This document shows, in pieces, positions 40,969 to 48,688 of a stretch of 64,000 bases of DNA. Origin of the DNA: an uncultured Thermoanaerobaculum sp. (GTDB taxonomy: Bacteria > Acidobacteriota > Thermoanaerobaculia > Thermoanaerobaculales > Thermoanaerobaculaceae); the NCBI GenBank assembly GCA_937934115.1, contig CALHAH010000013.1, positions 1-64,000 on the forward strand, given 5' to 3'. Under the pieces are notes generated by a model, which did not search any database, had not been told where the DNA came from, and was given only the letters and a program-made list of their open reading frames with translations. Position 1 is the stretch's first letter; the number at the start of each line of letters is the position of its first letter. The position numbers and the translations under genes are program-made.

Positions 40969-42446
40969 GCGCAGTATGCGCAGTGGCTTGCGATTTGTTT
41001 GGCACTTTGGTGCATCTGCCCGATCCCTGGTTTCGCCGTTTGGCACCGAAAGTATTAGGTGTGCCTGCCAGGGCTTGGCTGGCGGCCGTGCGAGATGCGG
41101 GCTTGCGACACGCGTACCCCTCCGTAGAGGAGCTGGTGGCGGCTCTTGCTGAGGCCGCCGGCAGTTCGCAACATCAAGGGAGGAAGCAGCTTGTAAAAGC
41201 GCTGCGAGAGCAGCTGGCACAAGCTCGGCTGGCGCCCGGGGCTTTGTCGGTGTTGCGTTTTTTGCGGCGGCGGGGCCTGAGGCTGGCGCTGGTTTCCAAC
41301 CTTTCCTCGGCCCATGCCCAAGCGGTGAAGGATTTGGGTTTGCAGGAGGTCTTTGACGTCCAGCTCTTGTCTTGCGATCTGGGGATAACGAAGCCAGCAC
41401 CAGAGGTTTTTTCCCGTTTAAGCCAGGAGTTGGGCTTCCCCCCTTCTCAAATTTTGGTGGTTGGGGACTCGGAAGCCTCGGATGGCGCTGCCCGGCGGTC
41501 AGGGTTTCCGGTACTGTTGGTGGGCTCGCGGCAGTTACCGCAATTTTTCCTTTTGGGTTGGCTTTTTTGGGAAGGTGGCGAGTTGCGGTTGCTGCTGGCG
41601 GAAGGGCAGAAGTTGGCGCTAGAGGAAAGGTTGTGGAGTGTGGAGCGAATGGAGCCGCTGGCCGAGGGGCAAGAGGGTAGGTACAACCTGCTCGCCACTG
41701 TGGTTGCTCGCTGCGGCAAAGAACAAGGTCTTTTTTATTGCAAGCGTTTCTGGGACCCGGCAGCGGCGTACGTGGATGCCCTCGCCCGCTCCCTCGCCCA
41801 GAGGCTGGATCTTCCGGTTCCCGAAGCATGGGTGGTGGCAAACGGGGAACCGTTTGAGGTTTCTCGAGCGGTGGACGGGAAACCGTACGCGCCACCTCTC
41901 AACGGTGGCTTGGCCTTTGATCTGGGGTCGCACCTTGCCTTTGCTTACGCTTTCGCTAACGCTGACATCCGCCCGCGCAATGCCTTTGTGACCTCTACCC
42001 CAGGCAAGCGAGAGCGCCTCACGCTCATTGACTTTGAGCACTGTTTCTTAAACCTCGCCCTGCCCCCAGAACTAGGTACGCAACACGAAGCATCAGGGGC
42101 TCTAAGCCACATGACGCTGGCCCAAGCTAGGAACTTGGCGCAGCGGCAGGTCATTACCCCCAAAACCATCATTCGCGCCCGCAATGAGTTTTTTTCCTGG
42201 CGGGAAGCGCCTGCTCGTGTTCGCGAGGCTTTGGCCGAGGGATTCTCCTGGTGTTGGGAGCGCATGCAGGCTTGCGCTACGGAACTGGTGGCGCGTGTCC
42301 GTCAAGAGTTGGGCCATGAGCCCCCACTGCGGGTGGGAACTTGGCGGTTCCGCAGGCGCCTTGCCCCCTTTGACGTGGAAGAAATGGAAGCCAGACTCCA
42401 ACAACCCCTCTCGGAGGTGCTGCCCATGTTCATGGCGGAACGGTAG
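40965..42446 (+). CDS. HAD domain fused to a kinase-like domain
   Basis: Protein of 493 residues with two parts. Residues 1-190 are a HAD-fold hydrolase: DLFGT (nucleophile Asp10), SNLSS, and GDSEASDGAARRSG; the usual acid Asp two residues after the nucleophile is Phe, as in dehalogenase-like HADs. Residues about 200-493 look like a kinase of the HipA/LanM-like fold: FYCKRF, FDLGSHLAFAYAFANADIRPRNAFV, then LTLIDFEHCF, where D-x-x-x-x-N and D-x-E suggest nucleotide-metal binding. I know no such fusion. It is coupled to the activator upstream and sits before the precursor promoter. A role in tailoring or self-protection is inference. Confidence 0.6.
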   Translation: MSAVCAVACDLFGTLVHLPDPWFRRLAPKVLGVPARAWLAAVRDAGLRHAYPSVEELVAALAEAAGSSQHQGRKQLVKALREQLAQARLAPGALSVLRFLRRRGLRLALVSNLSSAHAQAVKDLGLQEVFDVQLLSCDLGITKPAPEVFSRLSQELGFPPSQILVVGDSEASDGAARRSGFPVLLVGSRQLPQFFLLGWLFWEGGELRLLLAEGQKLALEERLWSVERMEPLAEGQEGRYNLLATVVARCGKEQGLFYCKRFWDPAAAYVDALARSLAQRLDLPVPEAWVVANGEPFEVSRAVDGKPYAPPLNGGLAFDLGSHLAFAYAFANADIRPRNAFVTSTPGKRERLTLIDFEHCFLNLALPPELGTQHEASGALSHMTLAQARNLAQRQVITPKTIIRARNEFFSWREAPARVREALAEGFSWCWERMQACATELVARVRQELGHEPPLRVGTWRFRRRLAPFDVEEMEARLQQPLSEVLPMFMAER

Positions 42447-42550
42447 GTGCATGGAGCGATAGCGCCAGCAATGGAGCGCCAGCTCCACTCCCGTGTTCCT
42501 TGCATCTCTTTAAGTTCTTGCGGGAATTTACTTTATGTTGTTGTTGCTGT

Positions 42551-42566
42551 TGGCATGGCTCTTGCT
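42551..42566 (+). promoter_or_regulatory. Sigma54 promoter of the lanthipeptide precursor gene
   Basis: TGGCATGGCTCTTGCT agrees with the sigma54 consensus TGGCACGnnnnTTGCW at all defined positions except one (T for C at position 6), with correct GG-to-GC spacing. Transcription would start near 42577, leaving a 48-nt leader with AGGAGG and the ATG at 42625. An activator of the right type lies two genes upstream. I saw no comparable site in the other intergenic stretches. Confidence 0.75.
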
Positions 42567-42624
42567 TGTAGAGGGGTGTGCGCGCACGAAACTAAAACCC
42601 GAAAAGGGAAAGGAGGAAACAAAA

Positions 42625-42963
42625 ATGGCAGAAGCTGTGACGTTAACCAGAGGAGAAGTCAACGACCTGATCGCCGGGTTTGCTACCAAAAACCCGGAGT
42701 ACCGCAAGGCCCTCCTGGCCAAGCCCCGGGAGGTCGTGGGAGCGCAGTTGGGCACCACCATTCCGCCTTCGGTGCAGGTGAAGGTCATCGAAGAAAAGCC
42801 TAACGAGTTTTACGTGGTCATCCCCCATGTGGCCAAAGAAGGCCAAGAGCTTTCGGACGCTGACCTGGAGCAGGTGGCCGGCGGGAAAAAGGACACCTAC
42901 AAGTGTGAGGTCCAAGGCTTGGGTTTTGGCACACGAGTGGAGATCAACGCAAGTCTGTTTTAG
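42625..42963 (+). CDS. NHLP-leader lanthipeptide precursor
   Basis: Precursor peptide of 112 residues. The leader (1-87) is of the nitrile-hydratase-like type: NPEYRKALLAKPREVVGAQLG, IPPSVQVKVIEEKPNEFYVVIP and the end LSDADLEQVAGG, with cleavage after Gly87. The core has 25 residues with one Cys (residue 94), Thr at 91 and 103 and Ser at 110; DTYKC would allow one methyllanthionine of the T-x-x-C kind. Start: AGGAGG lies 9 bases before the ATG. An upstream in-frame ATG at 42535 is rejected because the sigma54 promoter overlaps it. LanM, peptidase and exporter genes follow. Confidence 0.88.
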   Translation: MAEAVTLTRGEVNDLIAGFATKNPEYRKALLAKPREVVGAQLGTTIPPSVQVKVIEEKPNEFYVVIPHVAKEGQELSDADLEQVAGGKKDTYKCEVQGLGFGTRVEINASLF

Positions 42964-42976
42964 CAAGACCAAAAAA

Positions 42977-43025
42977 GGCCCGCGGTCGCTTTTTGCGCGC
43001 CAGGCGACCGTGGGCCGCCTTTTTA
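42977..43025 (+). terminator. Terminator between precursor and lanM genes
   Basis: A 13-bp stem (GGCCCGCGGTCGC with GCGACCGTGGGCC, one G-U pair) and a 14-nt loop, followed by GCC and five T. It lies 13 bases after the precursor stop and 14 before the lanM start, so most transcripts would end at the precursor and only read-through would reach the enzymes. Confidence 0.8.
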
Positions 43026-43038
43026 CGGAGAACGTCGG

Positions 43039-45777
43039 GTGACGATGACCGCCACGATGGGGATTGGCGGAGCGTTTCTTTCCGAAATTCTAGTTTGTGG
43101 GGAAGAAACTCGGCGCAATTCCCCGGGTGACGTTGCTTTAGCCTTGGCCATTGCTCATAGCTGGCGACAGGCGGTGAGCGGGGGTGTGAGCGATTTCTTC
43201 CCCCGGCGTTTGGGTGTGGAAGGTCTTACCGAAGCAGAGGTGCTCACCCGCCTGAGGTATGGACTCGGCTACTTGGCGAAAAAAGAGCCGCGGTGGCTTG
43301 TGCTTTTGCGGGAAGCGGTGCCGCAAACAGCGTCAGTATTGGCGGTGCCTGATCTTTTGGCTGGCGGTGTTGCCAAGGCTTGTTACCGGTTCTTTGGTGT
43401 TCCCCTTTTCTCCCCAACCGTGGTGGAGGCCTTAGCGCGACAACTGGCGGGGCATGTGCGGGAGCTCTTGCGCTGCGCTGGGGTAGCTCCAACCACTCCA
43501 GCCTGGGGGCTGTTTGTGGATCGTCCGTTCCTGGCTCGCTTGCTGGCAACCCGCACTAGCCAATGGGTGCGGAACTGCCAACGGCTGGCCTTCCGGCTGC
43601 GGCGCGACCGCAAACACCTGGAAAAGGACCTCCTCGCGGGGGAAAAGCTGCACATTGGGGAGGTGACGCTAGGTCTTTCCGACCGCCACGGGGAAGGGGA
43701 AACGGTAGCCAGACTTCTCACCGGCGGGGGGCGAGCCTTTTATTACAAACCCCGATCTCTCGAGCCGGAAGAGGTTTTAAACGCGTTTTTTGCTGGTCTT
43801 CGCAGGGTGGGTTTGAAGGTGCCGCTACTCCCCCCTTTGTTGGTGCGGCCGGGCTATGGCTGGGTGCTGGAGGTCCCGCGAGCACATTTTGCCCATCGGC
43901 GGGAGGTGCAGGACTGGTTCTTTGCTGCGGGTAACTTGGCCGTTGCCGCGTGGCTTTTGGGGCTCTCGGACTTGCACTGGGAAAACGTGGTGGCAGGGGA
44001 AGAGGGCCCAGTGGTGGTGGATGGCGAAGCGTGGTGCCGCCCACTGACCATTTTCGATAACCAAAAAGAGGAAAGCCTTTTATCCTCAGGTTTGGTCACC
44101 TTCCCTGCCCATGGTCCCTTCGGTGCACGAGACGATGGAGCCCTTTTGGGTGGCATTAAACCCGCGGCTTCCTCTTTACCCCTGTTTTGCGGCCGTAGCG
44201 CGGACCCGCTTCAGTTTCGGGCAGAAGTGGTGGCGGGAGCCCGATGGGCTTTACATTCCCTGCTTCGGGCTTGGCGGCGCCGGCAACTGGATTTGCCTTT
44301 TGCCCAGTTGACCCGTTTGCGAGTACGCTGGGTAGCGCGTCCCAGCGAAGCGTACGCCGCGTTTTTAAGCTCGGCACTGGAAAACCCCAGGGTCCGGCAG
44401 AGCTGGCAGGCCAGTGTGCTGGCCGAAACCCGCTGGCGGCCGTTCTTGGCCGCAGGCGACCACCTTCAGGCCATTGCACCCTTGTTGCGTGCGGAAATAC
44501 GGGCCCTTCACAATTTTTCCATTCCCCGCCTGACGCTGCCGGCCAATGGCCGCGGCGGTGTGGTTCTGCACTCTGGCCAGGAAAGAATTTTGCACCGGCT
44601 GACACAGCTAAATGAGAACTTCGTGGAGAGGCAATTAGGAGTTCTGGCCGCCGCTTTCCCCAAGCCCCGGGCAAAGCCGGAGGCAAGGTTGCGGGAAGCC
44701 GCCGGTGAGGTGGCAGCGGTTTTGCGGGAAGGGCACGCTGAAGCCCAAGAGGTAGGGCTGTTCTTGCGGCGAGGATTCGCTGGACGCGCCGTGGCGTGGG
44801 CAGCGTGGGCAAAGGTAAGCGGGGACGGGGAAGCTCGTAGGCGTGCCCTGTGGCACGTGGAGCAGCTGCTTACGCAACTGGAACGGGAGGATTTCCAGAA
44901 GTGGCTTCCCGGCTATGGCTCTGGGCTGGGAGGTGTGGTGTATGCGTTGACGTGTTGTGGGCAATGGCTGGAGACACCCAAGCTCGTGAAGCTCGCCGGC
45001 CAGGTGGCCGGGCAAGCCCCCCAGGCTTTCACGGTGGGGGACCACCTGGATGTGGAAGCAGGGCTTGCGGGTTTGCTTTTAGGCGTGGCGGCTTTGCCGG
45101 GCAGCCAGTGGCGTGCGGTAATGGAGCGCCTAGCCTATGAGCTTGCCGATGCTGTGGCCCAAGGAAAGCCTGAAGATGGCCGCGGGAGCATCAAAAGTCC
45201 TGGTTTTGCCCACGGGGTTTCCGGGGTAGCGGCAGCCCTGGTGCGGGTATCCCAGGCTACGGGGAACCGACGGTGGGCTCAGGAAGCGGTGGGGTTTTTG
45301 GAGCGGGAACCCCGGGCGGGAAGTTGGCTAGCCGAGGCCGAGGTGAGTACTGGGGGGCATCTGGCCGTGAGTCTCAACGGGTGGTGTCACGGGCCTGCTG
45401 GCGCTCTCATGGCCAGAGAATTGGTGCCAGTGGAGCTGCGGACTGCGCACATTGCCCGCCAAATCCACCAGGCTCAGTGCCAGGTCGTACCGCTCAAGCT
45501 TGCCAGCCCCTTGAGCTTGTGTTGTGGTACGCTGGCACGTAGCGAAATCGCGTTGACCATCGGCGAGCTCGCTGGTGACGAGCGGCTTATGCACGAGGCG
45601 AAAACCTTAGCCGGACTCCTCTTTAGCTCCGGGCTTTGGCGGCGGGAGCTGGATCCGCAAGGTGGTCTTTTCGACGGCTTGCACGGCTTCCTCTTTCACC
45701 TCTGTCGGCTTTTGGGGCGTGGAAAGGTGGGTTCGGTGCTGGTAGGTCAGGTAGAGGGAGGCTCACCGTGGAAATAA
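43039..45777 (+). CDS. lanM: Class II lanthionine synthetase LanM, CCG type
   Basis: Bifunctional enzyme of 912 residues that dehydrates Ser/Thr in the core peptide and adds Cys to make (methyl)lanthionines. Dehydratase: YKPRS, the kinase-like SDLHWENVV near residue 310, VVVDGEAW, and RWVARPSEAYAAFL, where the Thr of the usual R-P-T elimination motif is Ser. Cyclase: FAHGVSGVAAAL, NGWCHGPAG near residue 782 and LCCGTLARSE near residue 827, so zinc has three Cys ligands as in ProcM-like enzymes rather than Cys-Cys-His. Such enzymes are known for loose substrate choice. The GTG at 43039 has GGAG 8 bases before it. Confidence 0.93.
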   Translation: MTMTATMGIGGAFLSEILVCGEETRRNSPGDVALALAIAHSWRQAVSGGVSDFFPRRLGVEGLTEAEVLTRLRYGLGYLAKKEPRWLVLLREAVPQTASVLAVPDLLAGGVAKACYRFFGVPLFSPTVVEALARQLAGHVRELLRCAGVAPTTPAWGLFVDRPFLARLLATRTSQWVRNCQRLAFRLRRDRKHLEKDLLAGEKLHIGEVTLGLSDRHGEGETVARLLTGGGRAFYYKPRSLEPEEVLNAFFAGLRRVGLKVPLLPPLLVRPGYGWVLEVPRAHFAHRREVQDWFFAAGNLAVAAWLLGLSDLHWENVVAGEEGPVVVDGEAWCRPLTIFDNQKEESLLSSGLVTFPAHGPFGARDDGALLGGIKPAASSLPLFCGRSADPLQFRAEVVAGARWALHSLLRAWRRRQLDLPFAQLTRLRVRWVARPSEAYAAFLSSALENPRVRQSWQASVLAETRWRPFLAAGDHLQAIAPLLRAEIRALHNFSIPRLTLPANGRGGVVLHSGQERILHRLTQLNENFVERQLGVLAAAFPKPRAKPEARLREAAGEVAAVLREGHAEAQEVGLFLRRGFAGRAVAWAAWAKVSGDGEARRRALWHVEQLLTQLEREDFQKWLPGYGSGLGGVVYALTCCGQWLETPKLVKLAGQVAGQAPQAFTVGDHLDVEAGLAGLLLGVAALPGSQWRAVMERLAYELADAVAQGKPEDGRGSIKSPGFAHGVSGVAAALVRVSQATGNRRWAQEAVGFLEREPRAGSWLAEAEVSTGGHLAVSLNGWCHGPAGALMARELVPVELRTAHIARQIHQAQCQVVPLKLASPLSLCCGTLARSEIALTIGELAGDERLMHEAKTLAGLLFSSGLWRRELDPQGGLFDGLHGFLFHLCRLLGRGKVGSVLVGQVEGGSPWK

Positions 45778-46712
45778 GGCTGATAACTCCACCCGCTGAC
45801 CCCGTGTTCCTGCCCATGACGTTTCCTGCGTACGGACACTTATTGACCGTGGAGGTGGGCCCCAAGCTTTTGGGGGAGGCAGGGTCACCGCCGGTGCAAC
45901 CCGTGGCTTTGGGGGGCTTCTCGGGGCCAAAGGCGGTGGGTTTAGCGCTTTTGGCCTTGCCGTTGGCTGGTGACGACGGTGCTGAGCTGCTATCGGTGTA
46001 CTTGGTTCCCCACTGCCGAGGTCAGGGGTGGGGGAGGGCGTTGGTGCGGGCAGCGGAAACTATGGCAGCAAGGGCAGGCTTTGCCAAATTGGGGGCGGTT
46101 TGGACGGAAGGGAGCAGCGGGAGCGGGTGGTGGGTAAAGGTGTCGCAAGAGCTGGGGTGGGAACCGCCGGCGAGGCGAACCCTTTCGGTTCTTTTTACCG
46201 CGGAGCAGGCCCTCCGCTTTCCCTGGCTTGACCGTTTTCCGGTGCGAGAAGGCTGTGAAATTGTACCGTTTGTCAGTGTCACGCAAGCAGAAATGGAGGC
46301 CCTCAAAACGTCCCAGGAGCAAAGTCCATGGATTGCCCCAGACTTGGTTCCCTGGCGCTACGTGGAGGAGGGGTTTGAGGAGCGTACCAGTGTCGCCCTT
46401 CGCGCCCCGGACGGCATCATGGGCTGGGTGATCAACCACGCGCCAGGCCCGCAGTGGCTGCGGTTTACATGCAGCTACATCCGGAAAGACTGGGGGCGAC
46501 GCGGGCGCATCTTGCCGCTTTTCTCTGAGTCCATCCATCGCATGGTAGAGGCCGGGTTTACCCAGGCGTCTTTTGTGGCTCCGGTGCGGCACCCGACCAT
46601 GGTGCAGTTTGTAGAAAAGCATATGGCACCATGGGCGCACAAGGTGCGTTGGACCTGGGGCAGCACAAAAAAACTGCAGCATGAACCGCAGGGGGCGAGG
46701 CAGGCTTGGTGA
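45768..46712 (+). CDS. Double GNAT acetyltransferase-like protein
   Basis: Protein of 314 residues. The first half has the acetyl-CoA motif of GNAT enzymes, VYLVPHCRGQGWGRALVRAAETMA; the second half (about 160-314) repeats the fold loosely (VALRAPDGIMGWVIN, YIRKDWGRRGRILPLF, GFTQASFVAP) with a poor CoA motif. It could acetylate the peptide N-terminus or a Lys, or be an immunity or regulatory protein; position between lanM and the export genes is the only guide. The start is GTG at 45768 with GGGAGG 7 bases before it, overlapping the lanM end by 10 bases. Confidence 0.7.
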   Translation: MEIRLITPPADPVFLPMTFPAYGHLLTVEVGPKLLGEAGSPPVQPVALGGFSGPKAVGLALLALPLAGDDGAELLSVYLVPHCRGQGWGRALVRAAETMAARAGFAKLGAVWTEGSSGSGWWVKVSQELGWEPPARRTLSVLFTAEQALRFPWLDRFPVREGCEIVPFVSVTQAEMEALKTSQEQSPWIAPDLVPWRYVEEGFEERTSVALRAPDGIMGWVINHAPGPQWLRFTCSYIRKDWGRRGRILPLFSESIHRMVEAGFTQASFVAPVRHPTMVQFVEKHMAPWAHKVRWTWGSTKKLQHEPQGARQAW

Positions 46713-46727
46713 GAAAGGGGAGGTCGT

Positions 46728-47636
46728 ATGCGTAAAACAATGGCCGTGGCTTTTGCTATTTGGTGGTTTTCGGGGCCAGGGAACACCGTATGGTCGCAGT
46801 CACGCGCGGATGCGGCGCCGAGTTTTCCCGCACTGCAAAAGCGCCAGCTCACGCTTTTGGAAGCTTTAAAGCTGACCTTGGCCCATGAGCCGAACCTGGC
46901 GTTAGCTCGGGAAGACGTAAAGGCGAAGGAGGGGCTTTCCCTGCAGGCGGCGGGCGCCTTTGACCTTACGCTTTTGGGCAAGGTTTCTTATGAGTTCACC
47001 CAAAGGCCCTTATCCGCCGCAGAAAAGCTGGAGCAAGAAAAAAAGCGCAAGGAAATCCGCGATGAGATTGCCAAAGCGGAAGCCAAGATTGCGCAATACG
47101 ACCAAATGATCCAAGGGTTACTGCAGGCGCGATCCGATTTGCAAAACGGATTGATCCCATCTGGCGTGAACTTCCAAGATCCGCAAATGCAGGCCCAGTG
47201 GGAAGCGCTTTTGGCCTTGTACCGTAACGCCCCTCCTGCCCAGCAAGCGCAAATTCGCCAGGACATCATCCACTGGATCGAATCTCGCTTAGGCGAGCTC
47301 ACCGTTGCCAAAAACGAAGAACTGGCCACAGCTGTGGGCGGCAGGCAAGAGTTGCGGCAGTTGGGACCTGTGGCTGAGGTGGAGCAAACGCAGCGCGGCA
47401 CGGTGGACCTTCAGCTTTCTAAGCACTACCGCACGGGATTGACGCTGACACCGTTTGTGAGCCTTTCTGGCGAAAGCGTGCGCTACCAGGGCAAGCCCAA
47501 AAGTGACAAGTTTGGTGGGCCAGGGCGGGAGGACACGTACAACGCCACCCTGGGTTTTTCCGTGAACATCCCGCTGGGGCGCGGCAAAGGTGTGGAATCA
47601 GCAGCGGCAGCGGAGCAATCCAGCATGATTGATTAG
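46728..47636 (+). CDS. TolC-like outer-membrane protein, 5' part before in-frame TAG
   Basis: The first 302 codons of an outer-membrane efflux protein: a signal peptide (AVAFAIWWFSG), LTLLEALKLTLAHEPNLALAREDV, a coiled-coil region, then the barrel strands GLTLTPFVSLSGESV and LGFSVNIPLGRGKGVESAAAAE. The frame stops at TAG (47634-47636) inside the helical hairpin, at a place where the family reads I-D-L-E-A-S-R; here it is MID, stop, EASRK. The same frame continues as the next entry. Either the gene is broken, or the stop is read through, or two chains are made. GGGGAGG lies before the ATG. Confidence 0.7.
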   Translation: MRKTMAVAFAIWWFSGPGNTVWSQSRADAAPSFPALQKRQLTLLEALKLTLAHEPNLALAREDVKAKEGLSLQAAGAFDLTLLGKVSYEFTQRPLSAAEKLEQEKKRKEIRDEIAKAEAKIAQYDQMIQGLLQARSDLQNGLIPSGVNFQDPQMQAQWEALLALYRNAPPAQQAQIRQDIIHWIESRLGELTVAKNEELATAVGGRQELRQLGPVAEVEQTQRGTVDLQLSKHYRTGLTLTPFVSLSGESVRYQGKPKSDKFGGPGREDTYNATLGFSVNIPLGRGKGVESAAAAEQSSMID

Positions 47637-47654
47637 GAGGCGAGCCGTAAGACC

Positions 47655-48680
47655 TTGGCGTTCACAGCATCTCAGGCGGTGCTGGCCACGGTCTTCGCGT
47701 ACCTCGACCTTTACCGAGCTCAGGAAACCGTGGCGGTGTATGGGCGCTCTTCCCAGCTCCAAGGGCGCCTTTTAGAGCTTGTTCAGGCTCTGGCCGAAGC
47801 CGATGAGATCCCCCGTGCCGAAATTTCCCGCATGCACGCGCGGCAAGCCGAGGTTACTTCGCAACTGCAAGCTGCCAAGAGCAGCTTGGCGCAAGCTCAA
47901 GTGGCGCTGGCTACAGCCATGGGCGTGACCGTTGCCGAGCCTTCTTTCATGCCGGAAGCTGCTGAGGGCTTTCCACCACCGCCTTCGGCCCTAGAGCTGG
48001 CCGTGGTTTCGGCGGAAGGCTTAGCCGAGCTGGGTGCCACCCGACGGTTGGACGTGGCGGCGGCCCGCGACTTGGAGCGGTCAGGGCGGGTGCTTTGGCG
48101 GGCGGCGGTCATTGACTTGGCGGCTAAAAAGGACTTGGACTTTAAGCTCCATTACGCTGGGCTTTCCGATGCGGGAGGCAACCTGGGGCACAACCTGAGC
48201 CGAGCACTTTTCGGGAACTGGGCTGGGCCCTCTGCTGGCCTCACCTTTGCCTACGAAAAGCCCTTTGCCAACCTCAGCCAGCGGGGGCAGTTGGAACAGC
48301 GGCAGGCGCTTTGGTGGCAAAGACAAATTTCGGCGGCGGATGCGGAGCGCCGGGTGCGCTTAGATGTTTTGCAGACACGCATGACCCTAGAGCATTTACG
48401 TGCGCAACTGGAGGCGGCTGAGATTTCGGCGCAAGCTGCGCGGCAGGCCTTTGAAAACGAGTTGGAAAAGTTCCGCTTTGGGCGCTCCACGCTCATTGAC
48501 ACCATTCTCACGGAGCAACGCGCCGTGGAAGCTGAACTGGGGGTGGTGCAAGCGCACTTTGCAGTGGCGCAAAGCCTGGCCAAGCTGCGCTTTGATACCG
48601 GGACCCTTGTGGAGGAAACCCCTGCCGGTGAGTACCTGGTGGCTGGTGACCTCTGGGCTCTGCCCAGGACCCAACGGTGA
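47655..48680 (+). CDS. TolC-like outer-membrane protein, 3' part after in-frame TAG
   Basis: Continuation in the same frame of the split TolC gene, 341 residues counted from a TTG. It holds the rest of the efflux domain: FTASQAVLATVFAYLDLYRAQE, helical hairpin LQAAKSSLAQAQVALATAMGV, barrel strands (GPSAGLTFAYEKPFAN) and ELEKFRFGRSTLIDTILTEQRAVEAE. A purine-rich TAGGAGG spans the stop codon, 14 bases before the TTG, so re-initiation is conceivable but the distance is long. Without the signal peptide this part could not reach the outer membrane alone. Its end overlaps the second TolC gene frame. Confidence 0.65.
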   Translation: MAFTASQAVLATVFAYLDLYRAQETVAVYGRSSQLQGRLLELVQALAEADEIPRAEISRMHARQAEVTSQLQAAKSSLAQAQVALATAMGVTVAEPSFMPEAAEGFPPPPSALELAVVSAEGLAELGATRRLDVAAARDLERSGRVLWRAAVIDLAAKKDLDFKLHYAGLSDAGGNLGHNLSRALFGNWAGPSAGLTFAYEKPFANLSQRGQLEQRQALWWQRQISAADAERRVRLDVLQTRMTLEHLRAQLEAAEISAQAARQAFENELEKFRFGRSTLIDTILTEQRAVEAELGVVQAHFAVAQSLAKLRFDTGTLVEETPAGEYLVAGDLWALPRTQR

Positions 48681-48688
48681 GGTGGACC

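Noticed and set aside
42535-42624. N-terminal extension of the precursor that looks like a lipoprotein signal (LLLVEGC)
   Set aside because: It overlaps the sigma54 promoter and lacks a ribosome site, whereas AGGAGG precedes the ATG at 42625, where the NHLP leader begins.
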